Shown: positions 56,151-64,000 of the stretch, one piece after another
How positions within the stretch are numbered: position 1 is the first letter of the stretch
How the letters are laid out: every line of letters starts with the position of its first letter
NCBI GenBank assembly: GCA_947492925.1
Contig: CANLOQ010000002.1
Location: 248,001 to 312,000 of the forward strand
Direction: 5' to 3'
DNA length: 64,000 nt
Origin: an uncultured Sulfitobacter sp.
GTDB taxonomy: Bacteria > Pseudomonadota > Alphaproteobacteria > Rhodobacterales > Rhodobacteraceae
Translations under genes and position numbers: made by a program
The notes under the pieces: generated by a model
The model's database searches: none
Told to the model about the DNA's origin: nothing
The model's input: the letters and a program-made list of their open reading frames with translations, nothing else

Positions 56151-57346
56151 CGTTTTCCCTCCCGCAGTTGGATTGTCGCCATGATCTGACCGTGATCGGA
56201 GGCGAGTTTGTTATACGGTGCCTCGGGGTGGCTGCCGTCGGTCAGGTGGTCGTTGAGGACCGAGAAATAGGTCATCTCTCCAATCGCACCGGTCCATTCC
56301 GGCGTGAAATGACGCGACATCAGGATCTGGTCGATGCTTTCATAATGCCCGCCAAAGGCGGAGGTATAGACCATATCGCGCAGGGATTTGCGCACGAACA
56401 TCTTTTCGGCCGAATGCAGGCGCACGGCCTCGATGTTTTCGGTGATCTGCGCCGCTTCTTCTTCTGAATAACGATCGCCGCGGTGTTCGGCGTCATGGCG
56501 CAGCATCCACTCGTAGTTCTTGAACGGCACTTCGCCGGTGATAATCTCTGAGCTGACGGCGTTCTCATGGTCGTTGAAATCGCCCAGCACGATCACCGGA
56601 TTGCCTTGCCGCAACTCCGCGATGATGGCCCCGCGCAGCACCCATGCTTCGGCCATGCGGCGCATGGCGGCGCGCGCGGCACCAAGGGCACGGCCAATGG
56701 GATCGTATTGGGTCAGATCAGCCTCGGACGGGTAGGGCGCGTCTTCGCTGCGAATAAATTCGCCCAGTTTCGATTTCAGGTGGCAGTTGAACACCGTCAC
56801 GACCGCACCCTGCACGGGCACGCGGGCCTTGAGGATCGGACGGCTGAGCTTGCGGATGGAAAAATGTCCGCCGTCGTCCCCGCCCATCGTCTGAAACGGG
56901 ATGTCAAGCGGTTGATCCATCTCCTGTATGATCTCGGGCGTGCCCACGAACCCCAGACGCGACAGGATCGCGACCCCCGGACGACGCTGGCCCGGCGCGC
57001 CGTCGTGGATGTTGCGCGCGAAGGCAAGCGCGGCCTTGGCGTAGTCGCGGTATTCCAGATGCTGAAAGATCGCGTGCTTGTGGTAGCGTTTGTCGGGCCC
57101 GGGCAGGCTTTCGGCGTTCTGCGCCTGTCCGATACGATCCGCGCGGCCCAGCGTGTCGCGCAGCGCCTCTTCCTCGAACACTTCCTGAAAGCCGACGATA
57201 TCCGCGTTCATCGCAACGATTTGATCGGCCAGCCAGTCTTCTTTCCATGCGTATTCTTCGGGGGTGTAGGACTGGAATTTATAGTATTCCTTGTCCGGGC
57301 CGATCAGGTTTTTGACGTTGAAGCTGGCGATGGTGAAGGCGGTCAT
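56147..57346 (-). CDS. Endonuclease/exonuclease/phosphatase-family protein
   Basis: The 399-residue protein has the EEP fold: Ser-Phe-Asn-Val-Lys-Asn at the start, Gly-Phe-Gln-Glu-Val-Phe near 52-57 with the metal-binding Glu, Gly-Asp-Phe-Asn-Asp-His-Glu in the second half, and Ser-Asp-His-Gly near the end. The length, with extra loops, is larger than a plain AP endonuclease. A phosphodiesterase or nuclease role is open. It sits, oddly, in an aromatic-catabolic operon, overlapping the dehydratase and pcaD genes by 4 nt each. Confidence 0.88.
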   Translation of the reverse strand: MTAFTIASFNVKNLIGPDKEYYKFQSYTPEEYAWKEDWLADQIVAMNADIVGFQEVFEEEALRDTLGRADRIGQAQNAESLPGPDKRYHKHAIFQHLEYRDYAKAALAFARNIHDGAPGQRRPGVAILSRLGFVGTPEIIQEMDQPLDIPFQTMGGDDGGHFSIRKLSRPILKARVPVQGAVVTVFNCHLKSKLGEFIRSEDAPYPSEADLTQYDPIGRALGAARAAMRRMAEAWVLRGAIIAELRQGNPVIVLGDFNDHENAVSSEIITGEVPFKNYEWMLRHDAEHRGDRYSEEEAAQITENIEAVRLHSAEKMFVRKSLRDMVYTSAFGGHYESIDQILMSRHFTPEWTGAIGEMTYFSVLNDHLTDGSHPEAPYNKLASDHGQIMATIQLREGKR

Positions 57347-58314
57347 GACAGCGTCTCCAAGGCGCGGGCGAACATCGGTGCATCCACGTTGCCGCCTGAG
57401 ATGGTGACAATCACATCGTCTCCCTCGATCTCGTCCTTTCGGAAAAGCGCCGCCGCGAGTGCTGCAGCCCCGCCCGGTTCGGCCACCAGTTTCAGGCGGT
57501 TGAACGCATGACCCATCGCTTGCAGCGCTTCGTCTTCGGTGATGACCAGCCCGGGGCCTGCCAGACGTTTCATGATCGGGAAGGTCAGATCACCCGGTTG
57601 CGGCGTGATGATCGCGTCGCAGATGTTGCCGGAGATGCGGTTGTTCCGCTCGATTCCGCCGGAGCGGAGAGAGCGGGCGACATCGTCAAAGCCTTCGGGC
57701 TCTGCCGGGCGCACGCGCAGGGTGGGGGCACCGGCCTCCAACGCTAGTGCGATACCGGATGTCAGCCCGCCACCGCCACAACAGACAATTACATCGGCGT
57801 TCTTGATCCCCCGTGCCGCCGCCTGCTGTGCGATCTCAAGCCCGCAGGTGCCTTGGCCCGCGATGACCTCCGGCTCATCGAAGGGTTTGATCAGCGTCAG
57901 TCCGCGTTCTGCACTCAGCCGCGCGCCGATCTCGTCGCGGTCCTCGTTCTCGCGGTCGTACAGCACCACTTCGGCCCCGTAGGCGCGGGTGTTCGCGATC
58001 TTGAGCGCGGGGCTGTCGGCGGGCATGATGATGACGGCGGGCGCATCGTGCATTCTGGCCGCCAGTGCGACGCCCTGCGCATGATTTCCACTGGAAAAGG
58101 CGATGACGCCCTTGGAGCGGGTGGCCGCATCCATCGCTGACAGCGCCGACCAGCCACCGCGAAATTTGAAGCTGCCGGTGTGTTGCAGGCATTCGGGCTT
58201 GATCCAGATGCGGCGGCCCGCGATGTCGTCGATGAACGAGGAATTGAGCAGCGGTGTGCGCCGCGCGTGGCCCTCCAGCCGCCGGGCGGCTGCGCGGATC
58301 ATGTCGATGTTCAT
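57343..58314 (-). CDS. Threonine/serine dehydratase-like PLP enzyme
   Basis: The 323-residue fold-type II PLP enzyme has the lysine at position 50 (GSFKFRGG), the Ser-Ser-Gly-Asn-His-Ala-Gln-Gly phosphate-side loop at 74-81, and the glycine-rich CGGGG loop near 178-182. There is no C-terminal ACT domain, so it resembles catabolic threonine dehydratases or serine/aspartate racemases rather than biosynthetic IlvA. It would deaminate hydroxy-amino acids to 2-oxoacids. Overlaps neighbours by 4 nt. Confidence 0.9.
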   Translation of the reverse strand: MNIDMIRAAARRLEGHARRTPLLNSSFIDDIAGRRIWIKPECLQHTGSFKFRGGWSALSAMDAATRSKGVIAFSSGNHAQGVALAARMHDAPAVIIMPADSPALKIANTRAYGAEVVLYDRENEDRDEIGARLSAERGLTLIKPFDEPEVIAGQGTCGLEIAQQAAARGIKNADVIVCCGGGGLTSGIALALEAGAPTLRVRPAEPEGFDDVARSLRSGGIERNNRISGNICDAIITPQPGDLTFPIMKRLAGPGLVITEDEALQAMGHAFNRLKLVAEPGGAAALAAALFRKDEIEGDDVIVTISGGNVDAPMFARALETLS

Positions 58315-59138
58315 GTCATTTTTCCCATCCAGGCCTGCAATGCCGCAACCGCTTCGGGCTCATCCAGAAACGGCACATGGCCCCGGTTCGGCACCACTGC
58401 GGTGATCATATCGGGGCGGCGCGCCTGCATCTTGTCCAGTGTCTCTTGCGTCAGCAGACCGGAGTTGGCCCCGCGAATACAGGCCAAGGGTAGACCCGCC
58501 ATCGCATCAAAGAAGGGCCAAAGATCGGGCAGGGGCTGATCGCGGCCCATCTCGACCGCATCGCGCAGCTTGGGGTCATATGTGATCAGCAAGCCGTCGT
58601 CGGTTTGGGTGAAATTCTTCTCCGCCTCGCGCAGCCAGCGTTCTGCCGGGACATCGGGAAACTGTGTGCCAAAGACAAATTGCAAACCGGTAGCAGCCTC
58701 GGCGTGGGTTTTGGCGGCGGGGTTCTTGCCCAGATAAGTCATGATGAAATCAATGCCCTTGGGGTCCAGATCAGGCCCTACATCGTTCAGCGACACCCCC
58801 AGCAGATGATCTTTGGCGGTGGCCGCCAGCCCCATGCCGATCAGCCCGCCGCGCGAAGTGCCAAGCACTGCCACCTTGTCCAGCCCCAGATGCGCCATCA
58901 GTTCCAGCGCGTCGCGCCCTTCAACGGGCAGGGTGTAATTCTGCCAGTTCTCGTCAAAATCCGACTGCCCGCGCCCGCGATAATCCATCTTGATCAACCG
59001 GTTGCCCGCCAGATGCGGGGTTACATCGTCAAAATCCTGCGTGGTGCGCGTCAGCCCCGCAAGACACAGGATCGGCAGGCCGTCGCCCGTGTCCTCATAG
59101 TAAATGTTCAGCCCGTCGGATGTGGTAAAATGCGCCAT
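58311..59138 (-). CDS. Alpha/beta hydrolase
   Basis: The 275-residue alpha/beta hydrolase has the nucleophile Ser95 in GTSRGG, the oxyanion segment Leu-Ala-Gly-Leu-Thr near 26-30, and His in Arg-Gly-His-Val-Pro near 260. The acid residue is unclear: the usual Ser-Asp site reads Ser-Gly (RGANSGLL). It is likely an esterase or lactonase of the PcaD-like group. ATG 59138 overlaps the HAD gene stop by 1 nt (TGATG or ATGA type). Confidence 0.87.
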   Translation of the reverse strand: MAHFTTSDGLNIYYEDTGDGLPILCLAGLTRTTQDFDDVTPHLAGNRLIKMDYRGRGQSDFDENWQNYTLPVEGRDALELMAHLGLDKVAVLGTSRGGLIGMGLAATAKDHLLGVSLNDVGPDLDPKGIDFIMTYLGKNPAAKTHAEAATGLQFVFGTQFPDVPAERWLREAEKNFTQTDDGLLITYDPKLRDAVEMGRDQPLPDLWPFFDAMAGLPLACIRGANSGLLTQETLDKMQARRPDMITAVVPNRGHVPFLDEPEAVAALQAWMGKMT

Positions 59139-59824
59139 CACAGCCCCGCCAATTTTGGAATGTCGGTCAGATCGTTCAGGGTATGCACCGGCGTCCACGG
59201 CAACCGGTCGACCGGATCGACCGCGCGGTTGACCCATGCGGTTGTGAACCCGTAGCCGGTGGCCGCCGCCGCATCCCACCCGTTGGAAGAGACAAAAAGC
59301 ACCTCATTCTTGGCACAGCCGAAATGCGCACCAACCAGATCATAGACCCGCGCGTCGGGTTTGAAGATGCCGACGCTTTGCACCGACAGGCTGGTGTCCA
59401 GAAACTCCCCGATCCCGGCAGAGCTGACCGCCCCTTCCAGCATATCCGGCGAGCCGTTGGACAGGATCGCGGTGTTCATGCCGCCTTGCTTGAGTGTCGC
59501 CAGCATTTGCGGCACTTCAGGATAGGCCTGCAATTCCCAGTAAAGCGCCAGCAAGCGCTCGCGCAGGGCCGGATCATCATCATGCCCCGTTTTTTCCAAC
59601 GCCCAGTCCAGACCGTTGCGGGTGACCTCCCAAAAATCGGTATGCGCCCCCACTACCGCGCGCAGCCACGAATATGACAGCTGTTTCTGCCGCCAGTGTT
59701 CGGCCAGCACCATCCAGTCATCTTTGATGGCGGCAAATTCCGGCTCTGATGCGGCCTGCCGAGCGGCTGCGCCAACGTCGAACAATGTCCCGTAGGCGTC
59801 AAAGATGCAGGTGGTGATGGGCAT
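59138..59824 (-). CDS. Haloacid dehalogenase type II
   Basis: The 228-residue HAD protein has the nucleophile Asp9 (FDAYGTLFD), Ser in Leu-Ser-Asn-Gly-Ser near 112-116, and the type II dehalogenase motif Ser-Ser-Asn-Gly-Trp-Asp-Ala-Ala (about 171-178). It would hydrolyse L-2-haloacids to 2-hydroxyacids. It is the first gene of the eight-gene minus-strand operon; GGAG precedes the ATG. It faces the FKBP gene across 179 nt, which should hold both promoters. Confidence 0.9.
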   Translation of the reverse strand: MPITTCIFDAYGTLFDVGAAARQAASEPEFAAIKDDWMVLAEHWRQKQLSYSWLRAVVGAHTDFWEVTRNGLDWALEKTGHDDDPALRERLLALYWELQAYPEVPQMLATLKQGGMNTAILSNGSPDMLEGAVSSAGIGEFLDTSLSVQSVGIFKPDARVYDLVGAHFGCAKNEVLFVSSNGWDAAAATGYGFTTAWVNRAVDPVDRLPWTPVHTLNDLTDIPKLAGL

Positions 59825-60003
59825 GTGCGGTCTCCGTTCTTTGGGGCAGAGTGTCATGCAGGGCGCGCGCGGAAAAGGCCTGAAATTGTACCAAAATGCA
59901 CGGGCTTTACATCGTGCGCGTGCTTTGAAAGGGTGCCGCCCAAGCTGGAGTACCCGCGCAGATACGTGGCCTCCCCCCATTCCCCAAGATTCAGGAGACG
60001 ACG

Positions 60004-60432
60004 ATGACTGAAGTGAAGTCAGGCGATACAGTTGCAATTCATTATACCGGCACACTGCTGGACGGCAGCACCTTTGACAGTTCCGAAGGGCGTGACCCGC
60101 TGGAGTTTGAAGTGGGGTCCGGCATGATCATTCCCGGATTGGACGTGGCCTTGCCCGGCATGACGGTCGGTGAAAAGAAGGTGGTCAAAATCGCCTGCGC
60201 CGATGCCTACGGTCCGCTGAACCCCGAAATGCGGCAGGCCGTCCCGCGCGAAGGCATCCCGGCGGATATTCCGCTTGAGGTCGGCACCACGCTGCAAATG
60301 CAGACGCCGGACGGGCAGGCTCTGCCGGTTATGGTGGTGGAACTGGACGAGGCGACAGTGACGCTGGACGCCAATCATCCGCTGGCGGGCAAGGATTTGC
60401 AGTTCGACATCGAACTGGTCAAGATCGGCTGA
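60004..60432 (+). CDS. FKBP-type peptidyl-prolyl isomerase, SlyD-like
   Basis: The 142-residue protein shows the FKBP start Asp-Thr-Val-Ala-Ile-His-Tyr-Thr-Gly-Thr-Leu near 8-18, then Gly-Met-Ile-Ile-Pro-Gly-Leu-Asp near 39-46 and an insert-in-flap domain as in SlyD. It lacks the metal-binding His/Cys-rich tail of SlyD. There is no signal peptide, so it is cytoplasmic and helps folding as a prolyl isomerase/chaperone. AGGAGACG precedes the ATG. Confidence 0.92.
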   Translation: MTEVKSGDTVAIHYTGTLLDGSTFDSSEGRDPLEFEVGSGMIIPGLDVALPGMTVGEKKVVKIACADAYGPLNPEMRQAVPREGIPADIPLEVGTTLQMQTPDGQALPVMVVELDEATVTLDANHPLAGKDLQFDIELVKIG

Positions 60433-60434
60433 AC

Positions 60435-60938
60435 CTAGCCACCGACATTGAAATTCTGCAAGAGGCGACCGAGCGTTTCGGCGGCCTCTTGTGCCTCTGC
60501 GTCCTGCGTGGGCTGGGGGGCCGTGTCTTGCGCGGTGTTTATTGGCGTGACGCTTTTGAAACGCGGGCCGGCGGTGCCGTCGCGACCAAGCCGGTTGATC
60601 TTGATCCCGTTTTCCGGTGGCGGCGTGACAAACGGCGCGACCAAGCCGGTGGTTCCGTTCTGATCGATCTGGCGGGTGAGACCTTCCAGTCCGGCACTGT
60701 GGGGAAGCGCTGTCGGCGTGGAAACAGGCGCGGATGTGGATTGCCTGCCGGTGACGCTCAGCACGCCATCGGTCCCGGCAGCGATCAGCGCATGACGCAG
60801 TTCCGGTTCGCTGCGCAACGTGGCCGCCACAACGATCATCAACACAAAGCTGACCACCTTGGCCCAGAACCCCGCCCGTTGTGACCGGGTGCGGCGCGAC
60901 TGAAGCACTTCTTCTTTATAGGTATCGCCAAAACTCAT
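60435..60938 (-). CDS. Single-helix membrane hypothetical protein
   Basis: The 167-residue protein has a basic cytoplasmic N-terminus of about 25 residues, one transmembrane helix (about 26-42, Val-Val-Ser-Phe-Val-Leu-Met-Ile-Val-Val) and a Pro/Thr/Gln-rich outer part ending in a helix. No family recognised. It resembles the small accessory membrane proteins found widely in Rhodobacterales. It converges with the FKBP gene with only 2 nt between stops. Confidence 0.75.
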   Translation of the reverse strand: MSFGDTYKEEVLQSRRTRSQRAGFWAKVVSFVLMIVVAATLRSEPELRHALIAAGTDGVLSVTGRQSTSAPVSTPTALPHSAGLEGLTRQIDQNGTTGLVAPFVTPPPENGIKINRLGRDGTAGPRFKSVTPINTAQDTAPQPTQDAEAQEAAETLGRLLQNFNVGG

Positions 60939-61047
60939 GTGTGGGTGGGTAAAAGAGGAACGCGGCGAAATCGTGACCGCCGGAGGGAAATTCGCAAATT
61001 TCCGGTTCAGGCTTTTGTAAAGGCCGGTCAGCGCTTAAGGACGGGGT

Positions 61048-62163
61048 ATGGCCCAAACTGACCGTTTTGAAATTTTCATCGTCTGTGCCCCCGGGCTTGA
61101 ACAGATACTTCTTGCCGAAGTCACCGATGCGGGCTTTGCCGATCCAGTTGCAGGCCCCGGCGGGGTGACGATCACGGGCGACTGGCCCGATGTCTGGCGC
61201 GCCAATCTTGAGCTGCGTGGCGCGGTGCGGGTGCTGGCGCGCATCGGGTCGTTCATGGCGTTCCACCTTGCGCAACTGGACAAACGGGCGCGCAAATTTC
61301 CTTGGGGGGAGGTCCTGCGCCTGGACGTGCCGGTGAAAGTGCAGGTGACATGCAAAGCCTCAAAGATATATCACGCCAAGGCCGCGACGCAGCGGATCGA
61401 GACGGCCCTGCGCGAGAGCCACGGGATCACGCTGGCTGAGGATGCGGCGCTGGTCGTCAAGGTGCGCATTCACGACAATCAGGTGACGATCTCGCTTGAT
61501 ACAAGCGGCGCTGCGTTGCACCTGCGCGGCCATAAGGAGGCGGTGGGCAAGGCCCCGATGCGCGAGAATATGGCCGCCATGTTTCTGCGGCAATGCGGAT
61601 TTACCGGAGCCGAGCCGGTTGTTGATCCGATGTGCGGATCAGGCACATTCCTCATCGAAGCGGCAGAGATTGCCAACGACATACAGCCGGGCCGCAGCCG
61701 TCGCTTTGCTTTCGAGGATCTGGCATCGTTTGATCCGGATGCATTTGCCGCCCTGCGCCCCCCGCCCCTCCAGCTTACCGGCCCGGTGCAATTCTACGGG
61801 TCAGACCGGGATGCGGGTGCCGTGCGCAACGCCGCGATGAACGCCGAGCGGGCGGGCGTTGCGGCCGCCACCGGCTTCAGTTGCCACGGCGCCGCAGAGG
61901 TCCGCCCGCCGGACGGTCCGCCGGGACTGGTGATCGTCAATCCGCCCTACGGAGGCCGGATCGGAAACAAGAAATTGCTTTATGCGCTTTATGGCAGTTT
62001 CGGACAAACAATGCTGACCCACTTCAAAGGCTGGCGCGTCGGGCTGGTGACATCCGAGCCGGCGCTGGCCAAGGCGACCGGCCTGCCTTGGCACCCCAAG
62101 GGCCCGCCGGTGGCGCACGGAGGGATGAAAGTCTGGTTGTGGCAGACACCGCCGCTGCGTTGA
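61048..62163 (+). CDS. THUMP-domain class I RNA methyltransferase (RlmL/Trm11-like)
   Basis: The 371-residue protein has an N-terminal ferredoxin-like and THUMP part (about 1-160), then a methyltransferase domain with Asp-Pro-Met-Cys-Gly-Ser-Gly-Thr-Phe near 193-201 and the amino-methyltransferase motif Asn-Pro-Pro-Tyr-Gly near 299-303. This fits an N2-guanine methyltransferase on 23S rRNA like the N-terminal half of RlmL. It would act in the cytoplasm during ribosome assembly. The frame is complete. Confidence 0.9.
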   Translation: MAQTDRFEIFIVCAPGLEQILLAEVTDAGFADPVAGPGGVTITGDWPDVWRANLELRGAVRVLARIGSFMAFHLAQLDKRARKFPWGEVLRLDVPVKVQVTCKASKIYHAKAATQRIETALRESHGITLAEDAALVVKVRIHDNQVTISLDTSGAALHLRGHKEAVGKAPMRENMAAMFLRQCGFTGAEPVVDPMCGSGTFLIEAAEIANDIQPGRSRRFAFEDLASFDPDAFAALRPPPLQLTGPVQFYGSDRDAGAVRNAAMNAERAGVAAATGFSCHGAAEVRPPDGPPGLVIVNPPYGGRIGNKKLLYALYGSFGQTMLTHFKGWRVGLVTSEPALAKATGLPWHPKGPPVAHGGMKVWLWQTPPLR

Positions 62164-62245
62164 GGGCAACGTCACGGCTCTGTCAAACTTTCAACATCAT
62201 CGGGGCATAGCGTTCGGATCAAACCAATCGATACGGAGCCGCCCC

Positions 62246-62491
62246 ATGAACGATCTTGCCATTTGCGCGCAGAACATCGCCGCACATTGGGCCGCGATTC
62301 TGGCGGTGCTCGCATTCATCATCTCGCTCGCAGTTTTTTGCTTTCAACGCACGCTGATGTCGTTTTGTTACGGTTTGTTCAGCGTGGGCTGCACCTATGT
62401 GGCGACCTATCTGATCGCGCCCTATCTGGTGTGGTTCTTCGTGCTGGGCACCGTCGGGATCGGATCAATAGCTTGCGAAGGCTACTGGTAG
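62246..62491 (+). CDS. Small membrane protein
   Basis: The 81-residue protein has about three hydrophobic segments (near 15-32, 36-52 and 60-75) and a Cys-rich composition for its size (five Cys). No family recognised. The ATG lies 82 nt after the methyltransferase stop, behind GGAGCC. It converges with fabI, with 7 nt between stops. Confidence 0.68.
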   Translation: MNDLAICAQNIAAHWAAILAVLAFIISLAVFCFQRTLMSFCYGLFSVGCTYVATYLIAPYLVWFFVLGTVGIGSIACEGYW

Positions 62492-62498
62492 CGCCGCC

Positions 62499-63290
62499 TC
62501 AGAGATTGTCCTGCTGCGGCATGCCCAGCACATGAAATCCGCCGTCCACGCGAATGATCTCTCCGGTGGTGCAGGCCCCTGCGTCGGAGGCCAGATAGAC
62601 CGCCGTGCCGCCCACCGCCTCGAGCGTCGCATTGCTGCGCATGGGGGCGTTCTGGTCAGTGTGTTTATAGGTTTTGCGCGCGCCACCAATGGCTGCACCG
62701 GCAAGGGTTTTCATCGGTCCGGGGCTGATCGCGTTCACGCGGATGCCCTCGGGGCCCAGGTCATTGGCAAGATAGCGGGTCGCACTCTCAAGTGCTGCTT
62801 TGGCCACGCCCATCACATTGTAGTTGGGCACCACGCGGTTGGATCCCTGATAGGTCAGGGTCATCAACGTACCGCCGTTTTCCACCATCAGCGGATGCGC
62901 GCGGCGGGCCACGTCGATAAAGCTGTAGGCCGAGATGTCGAGGGAATGTTTGAAATTGGCCCGGGACGTGTTCAAGAAACGCCCGGTCAGTTCTGATTTG
63001 TCCGAAAAGGCGATGGCGTGGACGACAAAATCAATTGTCGGCCAGCGGCTGCCCAGTTGGTCAAAGGCCGCGTCAAGTGAGGCATCATCGGTCACGTCAA
63101 CATCAACCATGAAGTCAGAGCCGACAGATTCCGCCAGTGGTTTCAACCGGCTGCCAAAGGCTTCGCCCTGATAGGTAAAGGCCAGTTCTGCCCCCGCTTC
63201 GGCCATTGCGCGCGCAATGCCCCATGCGATCGAGCGCTCGTTGGCAACCCCCATGATCAGGCCGCGTTTTCCCTTGAGAAGGTCAGACAT
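62499..63290 (-). CDS. fabI: Enoyl-[acyl-carrier-protein] reductase (NADH)
   Basis: The 263-residue SDR-type FabI reduces the enoyl-ACP in each cycle of fatty-acid synthesis. It has the atypical nucleotide motif Gly-Val-Ala-Asn-Glu-Arg-Ser-Ile-Ala-Trp-Gly (14-24), the FabI active-site set Tyr147, Tyr157 and Lys164, and the C-terminal Gly-Glu-Ile-Ile-Arg-Val-Asp-Gly-Gly. It follows fabB on the same strand with a 9-nt gap, the usual fabB-fabI order of Rhodobacterales. Confidence 0.96.
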   Translation of the reverse strand: MSDLLKGKRGLIMGVANERSIAWGIARAMAEAGAELAFTYQGEAFGSRLKPLAESVGSDFMVDVDVTDDASLDAAFDQLGSRWPTIDFVVHAIAFSDKSELTGRFLNTSRANFKHSLDISAYSFIDVARRAHPLMVENGGTLMTLTYQGSNRVVPNYNVMGVAKAALESATRYLANDLGPEGIRVNAISPGPMKTLAGAAIGGARKTYKHTDQNAPMRSNATLEAVGGTAVYLASDAGACTTGEIIRVDGGFHVLGMPQQDNL

Positions 63291-63299
63291 CAGGCATTC

Positions 63300-64000
63300 C
63301 TATCCTTGATACTTTGACAGGATCATCGACCCGTTGGTGCCGCCAAAGCCGAACGAATTGGTCATGACGGAATCAAGTCCGGCATTCTCGACCAGTTCGG
63401 TGGCGATTTCTTCGGGCTTCAACGCGGGGTCCAGTGTTTCGACGTTGATCGACGGGGTGATGAAATCGCCCTTCAGCATGAGCAGACAAAAGATCGCTTC
63501 CATTGCGCCCGCGCTGCCCTGTCCGTGGCCCGTCATGCTTTTGGTCGAACTGACCGGTGGTGTGGCCCCTTCGCCAAAGACGCGGCGCACCGCTTCGATC
63601 TCGCCCACGTCGCCCACGGGGGTGGAGGTGCCGTGTGCGTTGATATAGCTGACCTTGCGCCCCTCGGGCAGCGTGTCGAGCGCCAGTTGCATGGCGCGCG
63701 CGCCGCCTTCGCCGGAAGGCGCCACCATATCGTGACCGTCGGACGTCGCGGCAAAGCCGGTCACTTCGGCATAGATCGTGGCGCCACGTGCCAGCGCGTG
63801 ATCAAGGTCTTCCAGCACCACGATGCCGCCGCCGCCGGTGATGACAAAACCGTCACGATTGGCGTCAAAGGCGCGCGAGGCTTTTTCTGGCGTGTCGTTG
63901 TACTTGCTGCTCATCGCGCCCATCGCGTCGAAAAGGCACGACAGCGTCCAGTCCAGTTCCTCGCCGCCGCCGGCGAACATCACGTCCTGTTTGCCCAGCA
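63300..64000 (-). CDS. fabB: Beta-ketoacyl-ACP synthase I, C-terminal part
   Basis: The gene continues beyond the window edge; the frame is open to base 64000, so the ATG at 63983 is internal. The visible 233 or so residues are the C-terminal part of a KAS I enzyme that elongates acyl-ACP with malonyl-ACP. Both catalytic histidines are present, in [11 protein letters not shown] and in [12 protein letters not shown], and the end has the usual Phe-Gly-Phe-Gly-Gly-Thr-Asn. The Cys nucleophile lies outside the window. It is transcribed ahead of fabI. Confidence 0.95.
   Translation of the reverse strand, partial: LGKQDVMFAGGGEELDWTLSCLFDAMGAMSSKYNDTPEKASRAFDANRDGFVITGGGGIVVLEDLDHALARGATIYAEVTGFAATSDGHDMVAPSGEGGARAMQLALDTLPEGRKVSYINAHGTSTPVGDVGEIEAVRRVFGEGATPPVSSTKSMTGHGQGSAGAMEAIFCLLMLKGDFITPSINVETLDPALKPEEIATELVENAGLDSVMTNSFGFGGTNGSMILSKYQG

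Overview
The window looks like chromosomal DNA of a marine Roseobacter-group alphaproteobacterium (Rhodobacterales). The evidence is the high-GC coding style, the deoB-upp and fabB-fabI gene orders, a DmdC-family acyl-CoA dehydrogenase beside a second acyl-CoA dehydrogenase, a CtrA-type TTAA-N7-TTAA box, a TmpA/TmpB-type phosphonate oxygenase pair and pca genes. No rRNA, tRNA, CRISPR array, phage or insertion sequence was seen. Nothing could be searched, so family calls rest on motifs read by eye.

Layout. 1-9.8 kb is mixed housekeeping: the end of deoB, upp, a SPOR-domain protein, an SGNH hydrolase, a degenerate peptidase-like membrane protein, a GNAT, an acyl-CoA synthetase, an EamA exporter with a sulfotransferase, a Hint-domain protein and a LysE exporter. 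10.1-18.7 kb is a minus-strand fatty-acid/acyl-CoA oxidation operon (MerR regulator, two acyl-CoA dehydrogenases, GST, thiolase, FadJ) with a palindromic site in front of its regulator. 19-28 kb holds a second MerR gene, two hotdog thioesterases, a MATE exporter, a tightly overlapped pyrD/arsC operon, a periplasmic 5'-nucleotidase, an HMCES/YedK-type protein and a cupredoxin-like protein. 28.2-32.8 kb has a LysR gene divergent from gcdH, then a fused alpha/beta E1 2-oxoacid dehydrogenase.

32.8-47.5 kb is the most interesting part. It is a plus-strand, apparently LacI-controlled catabolic locus of 14 genes: a complete sugar-type ABC importer, three SnoaL/NTF2-like proteins, a histidinol-dehydrogenase-like enzyme, an SDR, the LacI regulator, a PPOX-family flavoprotein, a bicupin, a SAM methyltransferase, a MetE-like zinc methyltransferase and an RraA-like protein. 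A perfect 18-bp palindrome precedes the importer. I do not recognise this pathway; a methylated sugar-like or polyol-derived substrate is inference only.

48.2-52.4 kb (minus strand) is a zinc alcohol dehydrogenase, a TmpA-like 2-oxoglutarate oxygenase, a TmpB/PhnZ-like HD oxygenase and an enolase-superfamily protein, the last three overlapping by 4 nt. 52.4-59.8 kb is an eight-gene minus-strand operon: HAD dehalogenase, alpha/beta hydrolase, PLP dehydratase, EEP nuclease, pcaD, pcaC, pcaB and an MFS transporter, with pcaHG absent. 60-64 kb has an FKBP isomerase, an rRNA methyltransferase and the fabI/fabB fatty-acid synthesis genes.

A short intergenic repeat (core GGAAAGATGAAG preceded by GA(A/G)TTGTA) occurs six times, on both strands, always between genes and usually beside a hairpin.
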